This document shows positions 46,345 to 54,219 of a stretch of DNA of 64,000 bases, in pieces. Each line of letters starts with the position of its first letter. Within the stretch, counting starts at the first letter, position 1. A model generated the notes under the pieces. It did no database searches. It worked only from the letters and a program-made list of their open reading frames with translations, and had not been told where the DNA came from. The stretch is from assembly GCA_017431145.1 (NCBI GenBank), contig JAFRLQ010000004.1:80209-144208 (forward strand), given 5' to 3'. Made by a program: the position numbers and the translations under genes. The stretch is from Clostridia bacterium (lineage in GTDB: Bacteria > Bacillota > Clostridia > Christensenellales > Maliibacteriaceae).

Positions 46345-47739
46345 ATGGAAACCACACAGCAGCCATCCAAGACAAGCGGGATCAAGTTCCGCGACAAGAT
46401 CGGATACGCCTTCGGTGATACCGCATCTCTCTTTCTTTTCGGGCTCGTGCAAAGCGTTCTGCAGAAGTACTACACAGACGTGCTGAGCATCGGGATCGTC
46501 CAGATCATGCTCATGTTCATCGTTGCGCGTGTATGGGATGCAGTCAACGATCCTTTGTGGGGAAGAATCATCGATCAGCGCCAGCCGAAGGAAAAAGAAC
46601 GCGGCAGATATCTTCCCTGGCTGAAGATCCTCGCTGTACCGACCGCTTTATCTGCCGTTCTGATGTTCGTCAAGATCCCAGGTCTTACAAGCACGCAGTA
46701 TCTGATCTACGCCTACATCACGTATATCCTTTTCGGAATGATGTATACAGGGATCAACATCCCGTACGGATCTTTGGCCCAGGTCATCACTTCAGACGAC
46801 CGGGAGCGCTCTTCTCTTTCGATCTTCCGTTCCGTGGGCTCCACCTTCGGTGCACTGCCTGCGATGATCCTGATCAGTTTCTGCTATGTAAAAACTGCTA
46901 CGGGAAACGTCATGTCCTATCCGAAGATCATCATCGGGGTGCTCATCATCGCAGCACTTTCCGTGGTGTTTTATCTTCTGTGCTACCGGAATACAACGGA
47001 ACGCGTCGTTACCGCGCCGAAAAAAACACAGAAGGGGCACATTTTCCCCCTGCTGAAGATGCTGATAAAGAGCCGCCCGTATATCGCGATCTGCATTGTC
47101 GGCATGTTCTTCCTCGCAACGCAGATGTTCACTCAGACTTATTATCCCTATCTGTTTGACTACTATTTCAACGCGCCTCAGTTTTCCATGGCTCCGATGA
47201 TCTGCACATATCTCCCCGTTGCCATAATCATGTTTTTTGCCGGAAAACTGGGCAACAAGTTCGGTCGCAGGGACATCTGCGCATACGGAATGCTCGTTGC
47301 CGGCCTGTTCAATCTGTTTCTGTATATCTCCGGAACGCACAGCGTCTGGTTCTTCCTGATCACCCTGCTGTTCTCCGGCATCGGCAATGCGTTCCTATTT
47401 CTTCTCGTATGGGCTCTTGCCACCGATGCAATCGACTACAACCGGACAAAATACGGTATCGAGGATGAGGCGACCAGTTACGCGATCTTTACGTTCATGC
47501 GCAAACTCGGTCAGACCGTTGCAGCGATCCTGGTCAACGTCGCACTGCTTCGTATCGGCTATACGGACAATGTGCTGAACACTTCCAACATCACGCCCAA
47601 AACGCTGAACGGCATGTACGCCTACGCTGTCCTGATTCCCGCGATCCTCTTCATTCTGATTTTCCTCATCCTGCGCTTCCTCTATCCGCTTGGAAAAAAA
47701 CAGATGGATGCGCTCAGAGAAGAACATAAAGAAGCCTGA
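46345..47739 (+). CDS. GPH-family sugar/cation symporter
   Basis: A 464-residue transporter with 12 membrane helices of the glycoside-pentoside-hexuronide family (MelB, YihO/YihP, YicJ). It shows IVARVWDAVNDPLWGRIIDQ (the Na/proton site region) and GINIPYGSLAQVITSD. It is co-transcribed with the GH31 gene and probably brings in the glycoside that GH31 cleaves. A good AGGTAGG site precedes the ATG. Confidence 0.92.
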   Translation: METTQQPSKTSGIKFRDKIGYAFGDTASLFLFGLVQSVLQKYYTDVLSIGIVQIMLMFIVARVWDAVNDPLWGRIIDQRQPKEKERGRYLPWLKILAVPTALSAVLMFVKIPGLTSTQYLIYAYITYILFGMMYTGINIPYGSLAQVITSDDRERSSLSIFRSVGSTFGALPAMILISFCYVKTATGNVMSYPKIIIGVLIIAALSVVFYLLCYRNTTERVVTAPKKTQKGHIFPLLKMLIKSRPYIAICIVGMFFLATQMFTQTYYPYLFDYYFNAPQFSMAPMICTYLPVAIIMFFAGKLGNKFGRRDICAYGMLVAGLFNLFLYISGTHSVWFFLITLLFSGIGNAFLFLLVWALATDAIDYNRTKYGIEDEATSYAIFTFMRKLGQTVAAILVNVALLRIGYTDNVLNTSNITPKTLNGMYAYAVLIPAILFILIFLILRFLYPLGKKQMDALREEHKEA

Positions 47740-47790
47740 ACACCATCCTGAAAAACGTGCTTTTCTGGCTTTTTGAGTCCAGCAAAAAAC

Positions 47791-47850
47791 GCTCCCTTCA
47801 CGATACCGGATGAATAGATCATCCTGTTATCCTGAAGGGAGCTTGTTTTT
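47791..47850. terminator. Bidirectional nested terminator
   Basis: GCTCCCTTCA pairs with TGAAGGGAGC. Inside it is a second stem, GGATGA with TCATCC. The hairpin is followed by TTGTTTTT on plus and by six T on minus, so it can stop both the GPH gene and the chromate pseudogene. Confidence 0.82.
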
Positions 47851-47867
47851 CGAAAAAAAAGCCTTTT

Positions 47868-48418
47868 CTATACCACCGCATATTCGTTCATTCCCGCAGT
47901 GGCTGATATCCAGATCAGCACTACAGACGAAATGCCCTGCTTCAAGCTTTTTCCGAAGCTGAAATACAATGTCCCGAGCGCAGTTGTCATAATCACGTCA
48001 TCAGGATCGAAAACCGGCACATGAAAGCTGTTCACACAGCGGAGCAGAATCATATACAATAAATGCCAATCATACAAGGCTCCATGCCGCGTAAAACAGC
48101 CTGAACATACTGGTTCCTCAGCACTTTTTCAGTAGAACGGAGAATCAAAAGAATAATCAAAAACGAAGGAAGAACAACCGCCACAGTCACTATCATTGCT
48201 CCGGGAAATCCTGCCTGCGAACTCCTGGCATAAGTCGTCAGATTCACCATAATCGGATCTGGTGTGCTTTCACTGGCGGCAATCATGTATGCTAGCATCT
48301 CGTCCCCTACTCAGTCGTATGAGAGTTGAAAGATCAGCTGGCTCGCTCCGTACACACCGCCAAATGTGAACACGCCGATCTTTGCGAACGCAAGAAACAG
48401 TTTAATTGTATTGTTCAT
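47868..48418 (-). pseudogene. Decayed chromate transporter gene (ChrA half-size type)
   Basis: The remnant starts MNNTIKLFLAFAKIGVFTFGG behind AGGAAAG, the normal ChrA N-terminus. It meets an in-frame TGA at about 48311-48313, where relatives usually have tryptophan (SYD-stop-VGDEMLAYMIAASESTPDP). It continues in the same frame to 48050, then needs a frame change near 48060-48077 to reach YMILLRCVNSF and a tail ending NEYAVV. It is therefore broken by a nonsense codon and a frameshift. The usual second half-gene is absent. Confidence 0.85.
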
Positions 48419-48583
48419 TATTTCTTTCCTTCTGCAGACACAATCTAAAAGTGCATCGTTTTTCAGGCGCATAACAGCAGCGGTCATGCCTGTCTGTCTC
48501 TGAAGGCACATCGATAGAAGTCAAAATCGTGTTCTGTAAACAGTATGCGGCATTGACATCCCGCAGCATCATTGTGTCGTTTA

Positions 48584-48620
48584 GACAAAAAAGAACCCGG
48601 CATTTGGGAGAAATGCCGGG
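48584..48620 (-). terminator. Terminator of the sugar-binding lipoprotein gene
   Basis: On minus, CCCGGCATTT pairs perfectly with AAATGCCGGG around a 5-base loop and is followed by TTCTTTTTT. The binding-protein gene is thus a single-gene transcript, separate from the ATPase and permease genes. Bases 48421-48583 hold nothing recognisable. Confidence 0.92.
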
Positions 48621-48657
48621 ATTGTGCCAATTAAGGCTCAATTTTATTCGTCAGTGA

Positions 48658-49797
48658 TTAGCCCTTGAAAGAGAAATCTCTGTACTGATCGCAGTTGGTC
48701 TCATCGATGTAAGTCGTTGCGATCTCAAGGAAGCACTCGTCCTGAGTGAGCTCAACACCAGCGAGCTTCTGGTATGCGATAGCAAGACCACGAGCTGCCA
48801 TGGTGCCGGGATACTGCAGGGAAGTACCGGTCTGAAGTCCCTGTTTGATGTAATCAAGAGACTCGTTGGAGCCGTCAACGCCGTAGATGAAGCACTGCTC
48901 TTTGTTGTAGCCAGCAGATGCAAGAGCATTGCCGCAGCCCTGAGCAGAAGGATCGTTCATAGCCATGACGCCGTCAAGTTCGCCCTTGGTTACGTCGAAG
49001 CGCTGCATGATAGTCTCCATGAACTGCAGGCCGTAGTCGACCTGGCCCTTACCAACCTCACGATAGACAACTTTGATTGCGCCGCTGTCAACATAGTCAG
49101 CGATTGCAGCCTCGAAGCCATCGATACGAGCCTTGGTAACAAGTCCCTGAGGATTCTCGTAAATTGCGCATGTTCCTTTGATCTCACCGTATTTCTTCTC
49201 AAGGTCTTTCAGGAAAGCTTCGCCGCACATGTAGCCTGCAGAGAAGTTGTCTGTGCAGACGGTGCCAGCAACATACTGGAGTCCTTCGTCGATAACGGTG
49301 GTGTCAAGCAGAACGACCATGGAGCCGTTGTTGTAAGCAGCTTCGATGGGTGCAATATCACCAGAGTTGATGGGAGTCATCAGGATGATGTCATATCCGC
49401 CGTTTGCTGCGTCTTCAGCGATGGTCAGCATTTTTGCTGCCTCGTTGTCGCACTGCAGGGTGGTATATGTATCAACGTCACGGGTGTACTCTTTGACGCC
49501 CTCTTCCATTGCTACGAAGAAGGGGTTTGTCAGAGTCTTAACGATGAAAGCGACTTTCAGGCCGTCTTCCAGATCGCCGGAAACACCGTCGATGATTGCA
49601 TGTGCATCATAGGTGTCATCCTCGCCCTCGATGATGGTCTCTTCCATAGTCTCCTCAAGAGTGTTAGCGGCTGCCTGCTGAGCAGTCTGCTGCTGAGAAG
49701 CGGGGGTTTCATCCGTCGTAGCAGCCTTGGAGCAGCCTGCGAACGCCATAACGAGCATTGCTGCAACCATGAAAACTACAAGCAAATTCTTTTTCAC
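48658..49797 (-). CDS. Sugar ABC transporter substrate-binding lipoprotein (Peripla_BP_4)
   Basis: A 379-residue protein with a lipoprotein signal ending FAGC (C22), an acidic linker to about residue 75, and a two-lobed ribose/galactose-type binding fold. The fold includes LKVAFIVKTLTNPFFVAMEEGVKEY, GGYDIILMTPINSGDI and DGVMAMNDPSAQGC. It is presumably the receptor of the ATPase and permease at 41.5-44.0 kb. The GTG start has AGGAGG ten bases upstream, from its own promoter. Confidence 0.93.
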   Translation of the reverse strand: MKKNLLVVFMVAAMLVMAFAGCSKAATTDETPASQQQTAQQAAANTLEETMEETIIEGEDDTYDAHAIIDGVSGDLEDGLKVAFIVKTLTNPFFVAMEEGVKEYTRDVDTYTTLQCDNEAAKMLTIAEDAANGGYDIILMTPINSGDIAPIEAAYNNGSMVVLLDTTVIDEGLQYVAGTVCTDNFSAGYMCGEAFLKDLEKKYGEIKGTCAIYENPQGLVTKARIDGFEAAIADYVDSGAIKVVYREVGKGQVDYGLQFMETIMQRFDVTKGELDGVMAMNDPSAQGCGNALASAGYNKEQCFIYGVDGSNESLDYIKQGLQTGTSLQYPGTMAARGLAIAYQKLAGVELTQDECFLEIATTYIDETNCDQYRDFSFKG

Positions 49798-49860
49798 TTA
49801 CGTAATTCCTCCTAAAGATTTGTGTCAAAAACACATTGTTTTGCACGCGATTCAAATGCC

Positions 49861-49875
49861 AAGCCGCGTTTCCAT
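49861..49875 (-). promoter_or_regulatory. Candidate CcpA (cre) site in the binding-protein leader
   Basis: ATGGAAACGCGGCTT on minus matches the cre consensus WTGNAANCGNWNNCW at 13 of 15 positions. It lies downstream of the promoter, where a bound repressor would block elongation. Confidence 0.3.
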
Positions 49876-49946
49876 CATGATTCCTCCCCAAATCACTGTG
49901 AAAGCACTCAGCACCCAAACCATACGTGCGCCTTTCGGATGTAAAA

Positions 49947-49975
49947 AGTATACCTACCTGCCTTTTAACTGTCAA
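49947..49975 (-). promoter_or_regulatory. Sigma-A promoter of the sugar-binding lipoprotein gene
   Basis: Perfect TTGACA and TATACT are 17 bp apart on minus, giving a leader of about 140 bases. The gene-free stretch 49798-50210 otherwise holds the paired decamers, the cre-like site and the rpiB-side promoter. Confidence 0.8.
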
Positions 49976-50100
49976 CAACATATTTCTATCCATCTCATTA
50001 CATTTTCACCGTAAAAATTACGTAATTATTTCGTTTCTATAACCGTTCCTCAAATGTCTAACCACTGAAAAAACCATTCCCGGTTTAGCCGTATCTCCCT

Positions 50101-50135
50101 TTTCTGTTTGCAGAAACAGAAGAAAAGTGTAGAAT
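50101..50135 (+). promoter_or_regulatory. Promoter with inverted-repeat operator before the isomerase gene
   Basis: TTCTGTTT-N4-AAACAGAA (50101-50120) is a perfect 8-bp inverted repeat. TTGCAG within it can act as -35, and TAGAAT follows about 16 bp later (50128-50133). A repressor on the repeat would cover the -35 box. Confidence 0.5.
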
Positions 50136-50210
50136 AAAAGCAACAAAAACTGCTGTACGGATTTTATGCAGTTCAACAGGATCGAAACAAAAGAAAGGAA
50201 GTAAAAAAGC

Positions 50211-50693
50211 ATGGACAAAAGACTGATCATCGGAGCGGATTCAGCGGGTTTTACACTGAAAGAGGCTGTCAAGGCACACCTGATCGAAGAAGGGTATGAG
50301 ATCACGGATGTCGGAACGCTTTCCGCCGATGCGCCTGTGGATTATTATGATGTCGGCTTTAAAGTCGGCAAAGCGATCTCCGAAAAGGAATTTGAACGCG
50401 GTATCGTTTTCTGCGGTTCGGGAATGGGCGTTCATATCGTTGCCGGAAAATTCCCCGGTGTTTACAGTGCGGTCTGTGAAAGCCCTTACGCTGCTAACCA
50501 GTGCCGTGCGATCAACAACTGCAACGTTTTGGCAATGGGCGGCTATTTCATCACGCCGAAATTCGGTATCATGATGGCTGACGAATTCCTGAATACGGAA
50601 TTCCTTCAGGGTTTTGACCCCGAACTGCAGGAATACCTCGCAAACGCGCTTGAAGTGATCAAGGGAATGGAAAAAGAGATCTACGACAAATGA
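50211..50693 (+). CDS. RpiB/LacA/LacB-family sugar-phosphate isomerase
   Basis: A 160-residue aldose-ketose isomerase. It has IIGADSAGFTLKEAV at the N-terminus, catalytic C68 in FCGSGMGV, and INNCNVLAMGG. The stretch from IVAGKFPGVYSAVCES to the FLNTEF segment looks more like tetrose-4-phosphate isomerases (DerI/LerI type) than ribose-5-phosphate isomerase B. Such an enzyme would suit a four-carbon transketolase product with a negative charge on C4. It has its own promoter and terminator; substrate inferred only. Confidence 0.9.
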   Translation: MDKRLIIGADSAGFTLKEAVKAHLIEEGYEITDVGTLSADAPVDYYDVGFKVGKAISEKEFERGIVFCGSGMGVHIVAGKFPGVYSAVCESPYAANQCRAINNCNVLAMGGYFITPKFGIMMADEFLNTEFLQGFDPELQEYLANALEVIKGMEKEIYDK

Positions 50694-50712
50694 TTTTCCG
50701 GACATAAAACAC

Positions 50713-50754
50713 AAATGCGGCAAACAGTATCAAGCTGTTCGCCGCATTTTTCTT
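50713..50754 (+). terminator. Terminator of the isomerase gene, shared with the convergent MFS gene
   Basis: AAATGCGGC-A-AACAG pairs with CTGTT-C-GCCGCATTT and is followed by a T-rich tract on plus. On minus the tract is weaker. Confidence 0.85.
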
Positions 50755-50759
50755 CTGTG

Positions 50760-52010
50760 TCAGACGACGGATTCGTCTGTCAGCTCCAGCCCCGGAGGAG
50801 CTTTCCGGTCCGTCCACCCCATCTTTCTGCAAAGAAACACGATGATCACCAGTGTCGCTCCACACAGGAATCCGAAAGTAAGATAGATCTGAGGGACAGC
50901 GGTCTCTCCGAAAAGGTGCAGACCGAGACTTCCTGCAAGTGTTCCGATGATCCTAGCCAGGGACTGCAGAAGCATATTCATCATCGTCTGCGCCCGCGCA
51001 TGCATTTTTTCCGGAATCGCTTTCTGGATATAAATCGCAATCGTATAAATCAGAATGCCCCATGTGAACGGCTGCGTAAAGAACTGAACTGCGACCAGAA
51101 CGGGTATGGAACGCACCAGTCCTGTCAGAAACCACCGGGCGGTCGCCGCAAGAATGCAGAACAGATAAAGGTTGATGATCCCGGTCTTCCTCGTGATCTT
51201 ACGCATGAAGAAAAACAGAAAAATCTCAAGCGTGCTGCTGACCGCAGTGGCGATTCCGATCACTGTCTCCCCTGCTCCGAGCTGGGTGCGCAGGTATGTA
51301 GTAAAGTTTGACGTATTGAACCCGTAGCTTGCAGATACGACAAATCCCCCCGCAATCAGGAGCGTATACCAGTGGTCACGAAACAGTGTCCTGAGCGCGA
51401 TATGCTCTTTCTCCTTCTGTCCGCCTGCAATTCTGGGAACGAAAAACAGGCTTGTGAACAACGCTGCAATGATGCAAAGATAGACCGGCATGATCACAGC
51501 AGTACCCATTCTGCTCGCATCAATCAGATATCCGACCGCATAGGCGCAAACCACAAAGGAAATCGTCCCCATCATCCGGATGATGCTGTACTGGATCTTC
51601 GGTTTGCTGGTCTGCACATACTCCAGACTGATCGTATCGATCAGCGGAAGCATCGGGTTCTGAAAGCAGGCATACAGGGCAAGACCTGCAATCACCAATG
51701 CTGTGACGTATCCCATCGATCCGACTTTACCCGCCGCTGCCAGTGTCAGAATCGCTACAGACAACCCTCCCGCAAGAAGCATCATGACATGTGCCTTGTT
51801 CTTCGATTTATCCGCCAATGTGCCCCAGGCAGTTTGCGTGAAGATGGAAATGAAAGGACCGATTGCAAGCAGCATTCCCCTCTGCGCGCCGTTGAAGGAC
51901 AGGTCCTGCAAATACAGGGGCACAAAAGAAACATAAAGCGCATTGAATGTATGAACGAGTGCAAACATGATGCAAAGAGCGATCGTATATCTGGTCAGTG
52001 AACGTTTCAT
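50760..52010 (-). CDS. Major facilitator superfamily transporter
   Basis: A 416-residue protein with 12 predicted helices, like the LacY/nucleoside-symporter branch (MFS_1-like). It has GAQRGMLLAIGPFISIFTQ, the loop WGTLADKSKNKAHVM between helices 2 and 3, and GILIYTIAIYIQKAIP. Cargo is unknown. It is convergent with the isomerase gene, so it could export a product of the sugar locus or be unrelated. GGAG lies seven bases before the ATG. Confidence 0.85.
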   Translation of the reverse strand: MKRSLTRYTIALCIMFALVHTFNALYVSFVPLYLQDLSFNGAQRGMLLAIGPFISIFTQTAWGTLADKSKNKAHVMMLLAGGLSVAILTLAAAGKVGSMGYVTALVIAGLALYACFQNPMLPLIDTISLEYVQTSKPKIQYSIIRMMGTISFVVCAYAVGYLIDASRMGTAVIMPVYLCIIAALFTSLFFVPRIAGGQKEKEHIALRTLFRDHWYTLLIAGGFVVSASYGFNTSNFTTYLRTQLGAGETVIGIATAVSSTLEIFLFFFMRKITRKTGIINLYLFCILAATARWFLTGLVRSIPVLVAVQFFTQPFTWGILIYTIAIYIQKAIPEKMHARAQTMMNMLLQSLARIIGTLAGSLGLHLFGETAVPQIYLTFGFLCGATLVIIVFLCRKMGWTDRKAPPGLELTDESVV

Positions 52011-52079
52011 AGTCAGCTCCGTTTGGACATAAGTAAGACCGATCCCTCATCGGAACCGGTCGTTTGTTTCAGTTCAGTC

Positions 52080-53480
52080 TCAGTATTCCGCACCGGGAGG
52101 ATCGATTGAAATCTGCAGATCACGGACATGGATCTGTGACAGTGCTGTCAAAACAGAATCGATCGGACCGTTATAGATGAACTCTGCAAAATCATCTGTG
52201 CTCTGCAGGATCACTGCCCCAAGTTTTGAAAGATACATCGCCGGGATCTGATCCGCTCTCAATACAAATCTGCGGTTCCCGTTCCCGGGAAGCACCGGCG
52301 CAGGTTCCTCGTCCTGTACCGTCTGCTGTGCAGGTCTTTCGTGATGCTCGTCAGCAAGATACATATCATCAAAGGCGGCCTCTTCCCGTTTTGGCACATC
52401 CTGCTGCCACGTATGCGGGCTGGGAGGAGTCAGATCGCCCATCTGACTGAAATCGACTTGTGCAGCATCACCGGATGCATAGATATCCGCGCTAGAGCCC
52501 CAGACCCCGCTGGCATTATCAAGGAACAGCTTGCTGAACTCGTCATCAAGATCGGGCTCCTGTTGTGCCTGGCGTTCTTCTCTTGTCGGCATCGTCCACA
52601 TGGAGTCGATATCCACGTCCGAATCATCGACCGGCTCGCTGGAAAACGCAGGTTCTTCGACAGGAGCCTGCTGTTGCTCCGTGTACAGATCAGCAAACGG
52701 GTCGCTGCTCGCAGCGTTTTCGGGACGGTGCGGCTGTTCTTGTGACGGGATGTCCGCAAACGGCTTGCCCGAGAAAGAGCCGTACATTCTGGAATCATCA
52801 AAGCTTGCGAAGTGAAGGTCGTCAAGCCCGTCCCTTTCCTCAGGCATTTGCATCGGCAGAAGACGTCCCTCCTGGATCGTCGCAATGCTCGTGCAGAGAC
52901 GGTTGAGATATTTCTGCTCTCTCGCGGTCAGAATGACCGTAAGTCCGCGCTGGTTTTCGCGCTTGAGAAAAACAGAAAGATGATCCGCAAACTCCGCGGA
53001 TGTCCCGTCAAACGGATCATCGATTGCGAGCACACGGGGCATGTCCACAAGTGCATTGATCATATAAAGCGCGATCTTGTTCTCTTTGGATAGTTTTCTG
53101 ATTGCGTCTTCCTCATTCAGGCCGAACTCTTCACACCAGCGTCCCGCGCGCACCTTTGCCTTTTCCGTTGAGATGCCATCAAGCAGTTTACCGACTGTCT
53201 TCGCCTTGATCTTGACGGAATTATCTCCGTTCGCGCTGACAACACGGATCATTTTCGAGATCTGATCGGCGTCCGTCTGACAGTTCAGACCGGCAACATA
53301 CGCCTGACCGGAGTTGGCTTTGATCTTTCCGGACAGGATCTCCAGGATTGTCGTCTTTCCGGCATCCTCTTCACCGAGGAGTCCGAAGATCTCCCCTTTA
53401 TTCACGGAGAACGTCACGTCCTCGATACTCATATATCTTCCGTAATACTTTGTCAGTTTTGACACTTCAATGATCGCCAT
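52080..53480 (-). CDS. Degenerate ABC-type ATPase with long disordered linker
   Basis: A 466-residue protein. Residues 1-210 have the ABC ATPase fold, with Walker A GEEDAGKT at 36-43. The signature is LSKENKI instead of LSGGQ (130-136), the Walker B acidic pair is D154-D155 (aspartate for the catalytic glutamate), and the switch-histidine region reads TAREQ. Residues about 220-390 are acidic, Pro/Gln-rich and probably disordered. The last 70 residues form a small alpha/beta domain, as at the end of some ABC exporters. No permease gene is beside it. It may be a regulatory or non-cycling ATPase. Confidence 0.82.
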   Translation of the reverse strand: MAIIEVSKLTKYYGRYMSIEDVTFSVNKGEIFGLLGEEDAGKTTILEILSGKIKANSGQAYVAGLNCQTDADQISKMIRVVSANGDNSVKIKAKTVGKLLDGISTEKAKVRAGRWCEEFGLNEEDAIRKLSKENKIALYMINALVDMPRVLAIDDPFDGTSAEFADHLSVFLKRENQRGLTVILTAREQKYLNRLCTSIATIQEGRLLPMQMPEERDGLDDLHFASFDDSRMYGSFSGKPFADIPSQEQPHRPENAASSDPFADLYTEQQQAPVEEPAFSSEPVDDSDVDIDSMWTMPTREERQAQQEPDLDDEFSKLFLDNASGVWGSSADIYASGDAAQVDFSQMGDLTPPSPHTWQQDVPKREEAAFDDMYLADEHHERPAQQTVQDEEPAPVLPGNGNRRFVLRADQIPAMYLSKLGAVILQSTDDFAEFIYNGPIDSVLTALSQIHVRDLQISIDPPGAEY

Positions 53481-53528
53481 GTCTGTGTATCCCCTTTTTT
53501 TCGCTGAATTACGACAAATCTACCCTTT

Positions 53529-53557
53529 ATTCTACATCATTCACATCTGTATGTCGA
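53529..53557 (-). promoter_or_regulatory. Promoter of the degenerate ATPase gene
   Basis: TCGACA and TAGAAT are 17 bp apart on minus, each matching consensus at five of six positions. Confidence 0.65.
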
Positions 53558-53575
53558 GCCGTCTCCCCGGCGGAA

Positions 53576-54163
53576 TCAGAAAGAAAAGCCATCATGCTGA
53601 AGCATTTCCAGCGATCCGCCCGTGATCGCGTTTACAAGATCCTGTGTGATGAATACCTTCCATCCCCCGTCACCATCCGGAACCACATATGCTGTCACCG
53701 GAAAATCCTTCATCGGCGGATCATCCGATTCGATCATCGCATTCAGATCGTTGACCAGTTCTTCCGACAGTGTGTCGTCTTCCCATGAGATCCCGTTTAC
53801 CGCATCAGTCATCATTTCGTCAATATACTTATCCGTTATCTGACCGAAGCCCTCCGCAACATCCACCATATGGATGTACATCTCAACCTCATAATAGGTT
53901 CCATCCTCCGCAAGATGCGCATCCACAATTTCCCATGACAGGTGTCTGCGCACCGCTTCTTTCAATTCTATCCGGTTCCCCTCTTCTATAGAAAAAGCTT
54001 CCGGGTTATACATCAGCGTCTCTGCCTTGTTCGTCTTTCCCGCTTTCAGATACGTGAGCATCTGTTTCAGCGTATCCACCGGATCTGATTTTCTGCATCC
54101 GCCTGATACCGCAAGGGATAACACAAGCAAAACCAGCAGAAAGCATTTCCACGTTTTTTTCAC
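53576..54163 (-). CDS. Lipoprotein of unknown function
   Basis: A 195-residue protein. The signal peptide ends in the lipobox SGGC, followed by a small alpha/beta domain of the NTF2-like/DUF4878 style (DTLKQMLTYLKAGKTNKAETL, then EVEMYIHMVD). No catalytic motif is seen. It starts at GTG behind AAGGAAG and is divergent from the small membrane protein at 54.2 kb. Confidence 0.75.
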   Translation of the reverse strand: MKKTWKCFLLVLLVLSLAVSGGCRKSDPVDTLKQMLTYLKAGKTNKAETLMYNPEAFSIEEGNRIELKEAVRRHLSWEIVDAHLAEDGTYYEVEMYIHMVDVAEGFGQITDKYIDEMMTDAVNGISWEDDTLSEELVNDLNAMIESDDPPMKDFPVTAYVVPDGDGGWKVFITQDLVNAITGGSLEMLQHDGFSF

Positions 54164-54188
54164 TTTATTCGTCTTCCTTCTAGTATAA
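54159..54188 (+). promoter_or_regulatory. Promoter of the small membrane protein gene
   Basis: TTCACT and a perfect TATAAT are 18 bp apart on plus. The -35 overlaps the start of the divergent lipoprotein gene. Confidence 0.6.
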
Positions 54189-54219
54189 TAGAATCAAATC
54201 ATGCTCATGGAGGTGCGTC

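Larger units (their letters stand above)
49798..50027. promoter_or_regulatory. Two copies of TTACGTAATT flanking the binding-protein promoter
   Basis: A decamer TTACGTAATT lies at 49798-49807, touching the binding-protein start codon. A second copy at 50018-50027, inside a perfect 12-base palindrome (AATTACGTAATT, 50016-50027), is about 45 bp upstream of the -35 box. They are exactly 220 bp apart, close to 21 helical turns, which would suit a looping repressor. Chance occurrence of an AT-rich decamer is not excluded. Confidence 0.35.

Noticed and set aside
48311..48313. In-frame TGA in the chromate transporter read as tryptophan or selenocysteine
   Set aside because: TGA is a normal stop in many genes of this window (for example asd neighbours and phoR), there is no hairpin or selenoprotein context, and the same gene has a frameshift further on.
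52025..52075. Short GC hairpin after the degenerate ATPase gene
   Set aside because: Competing five-base stems and no T-run; could be chance.
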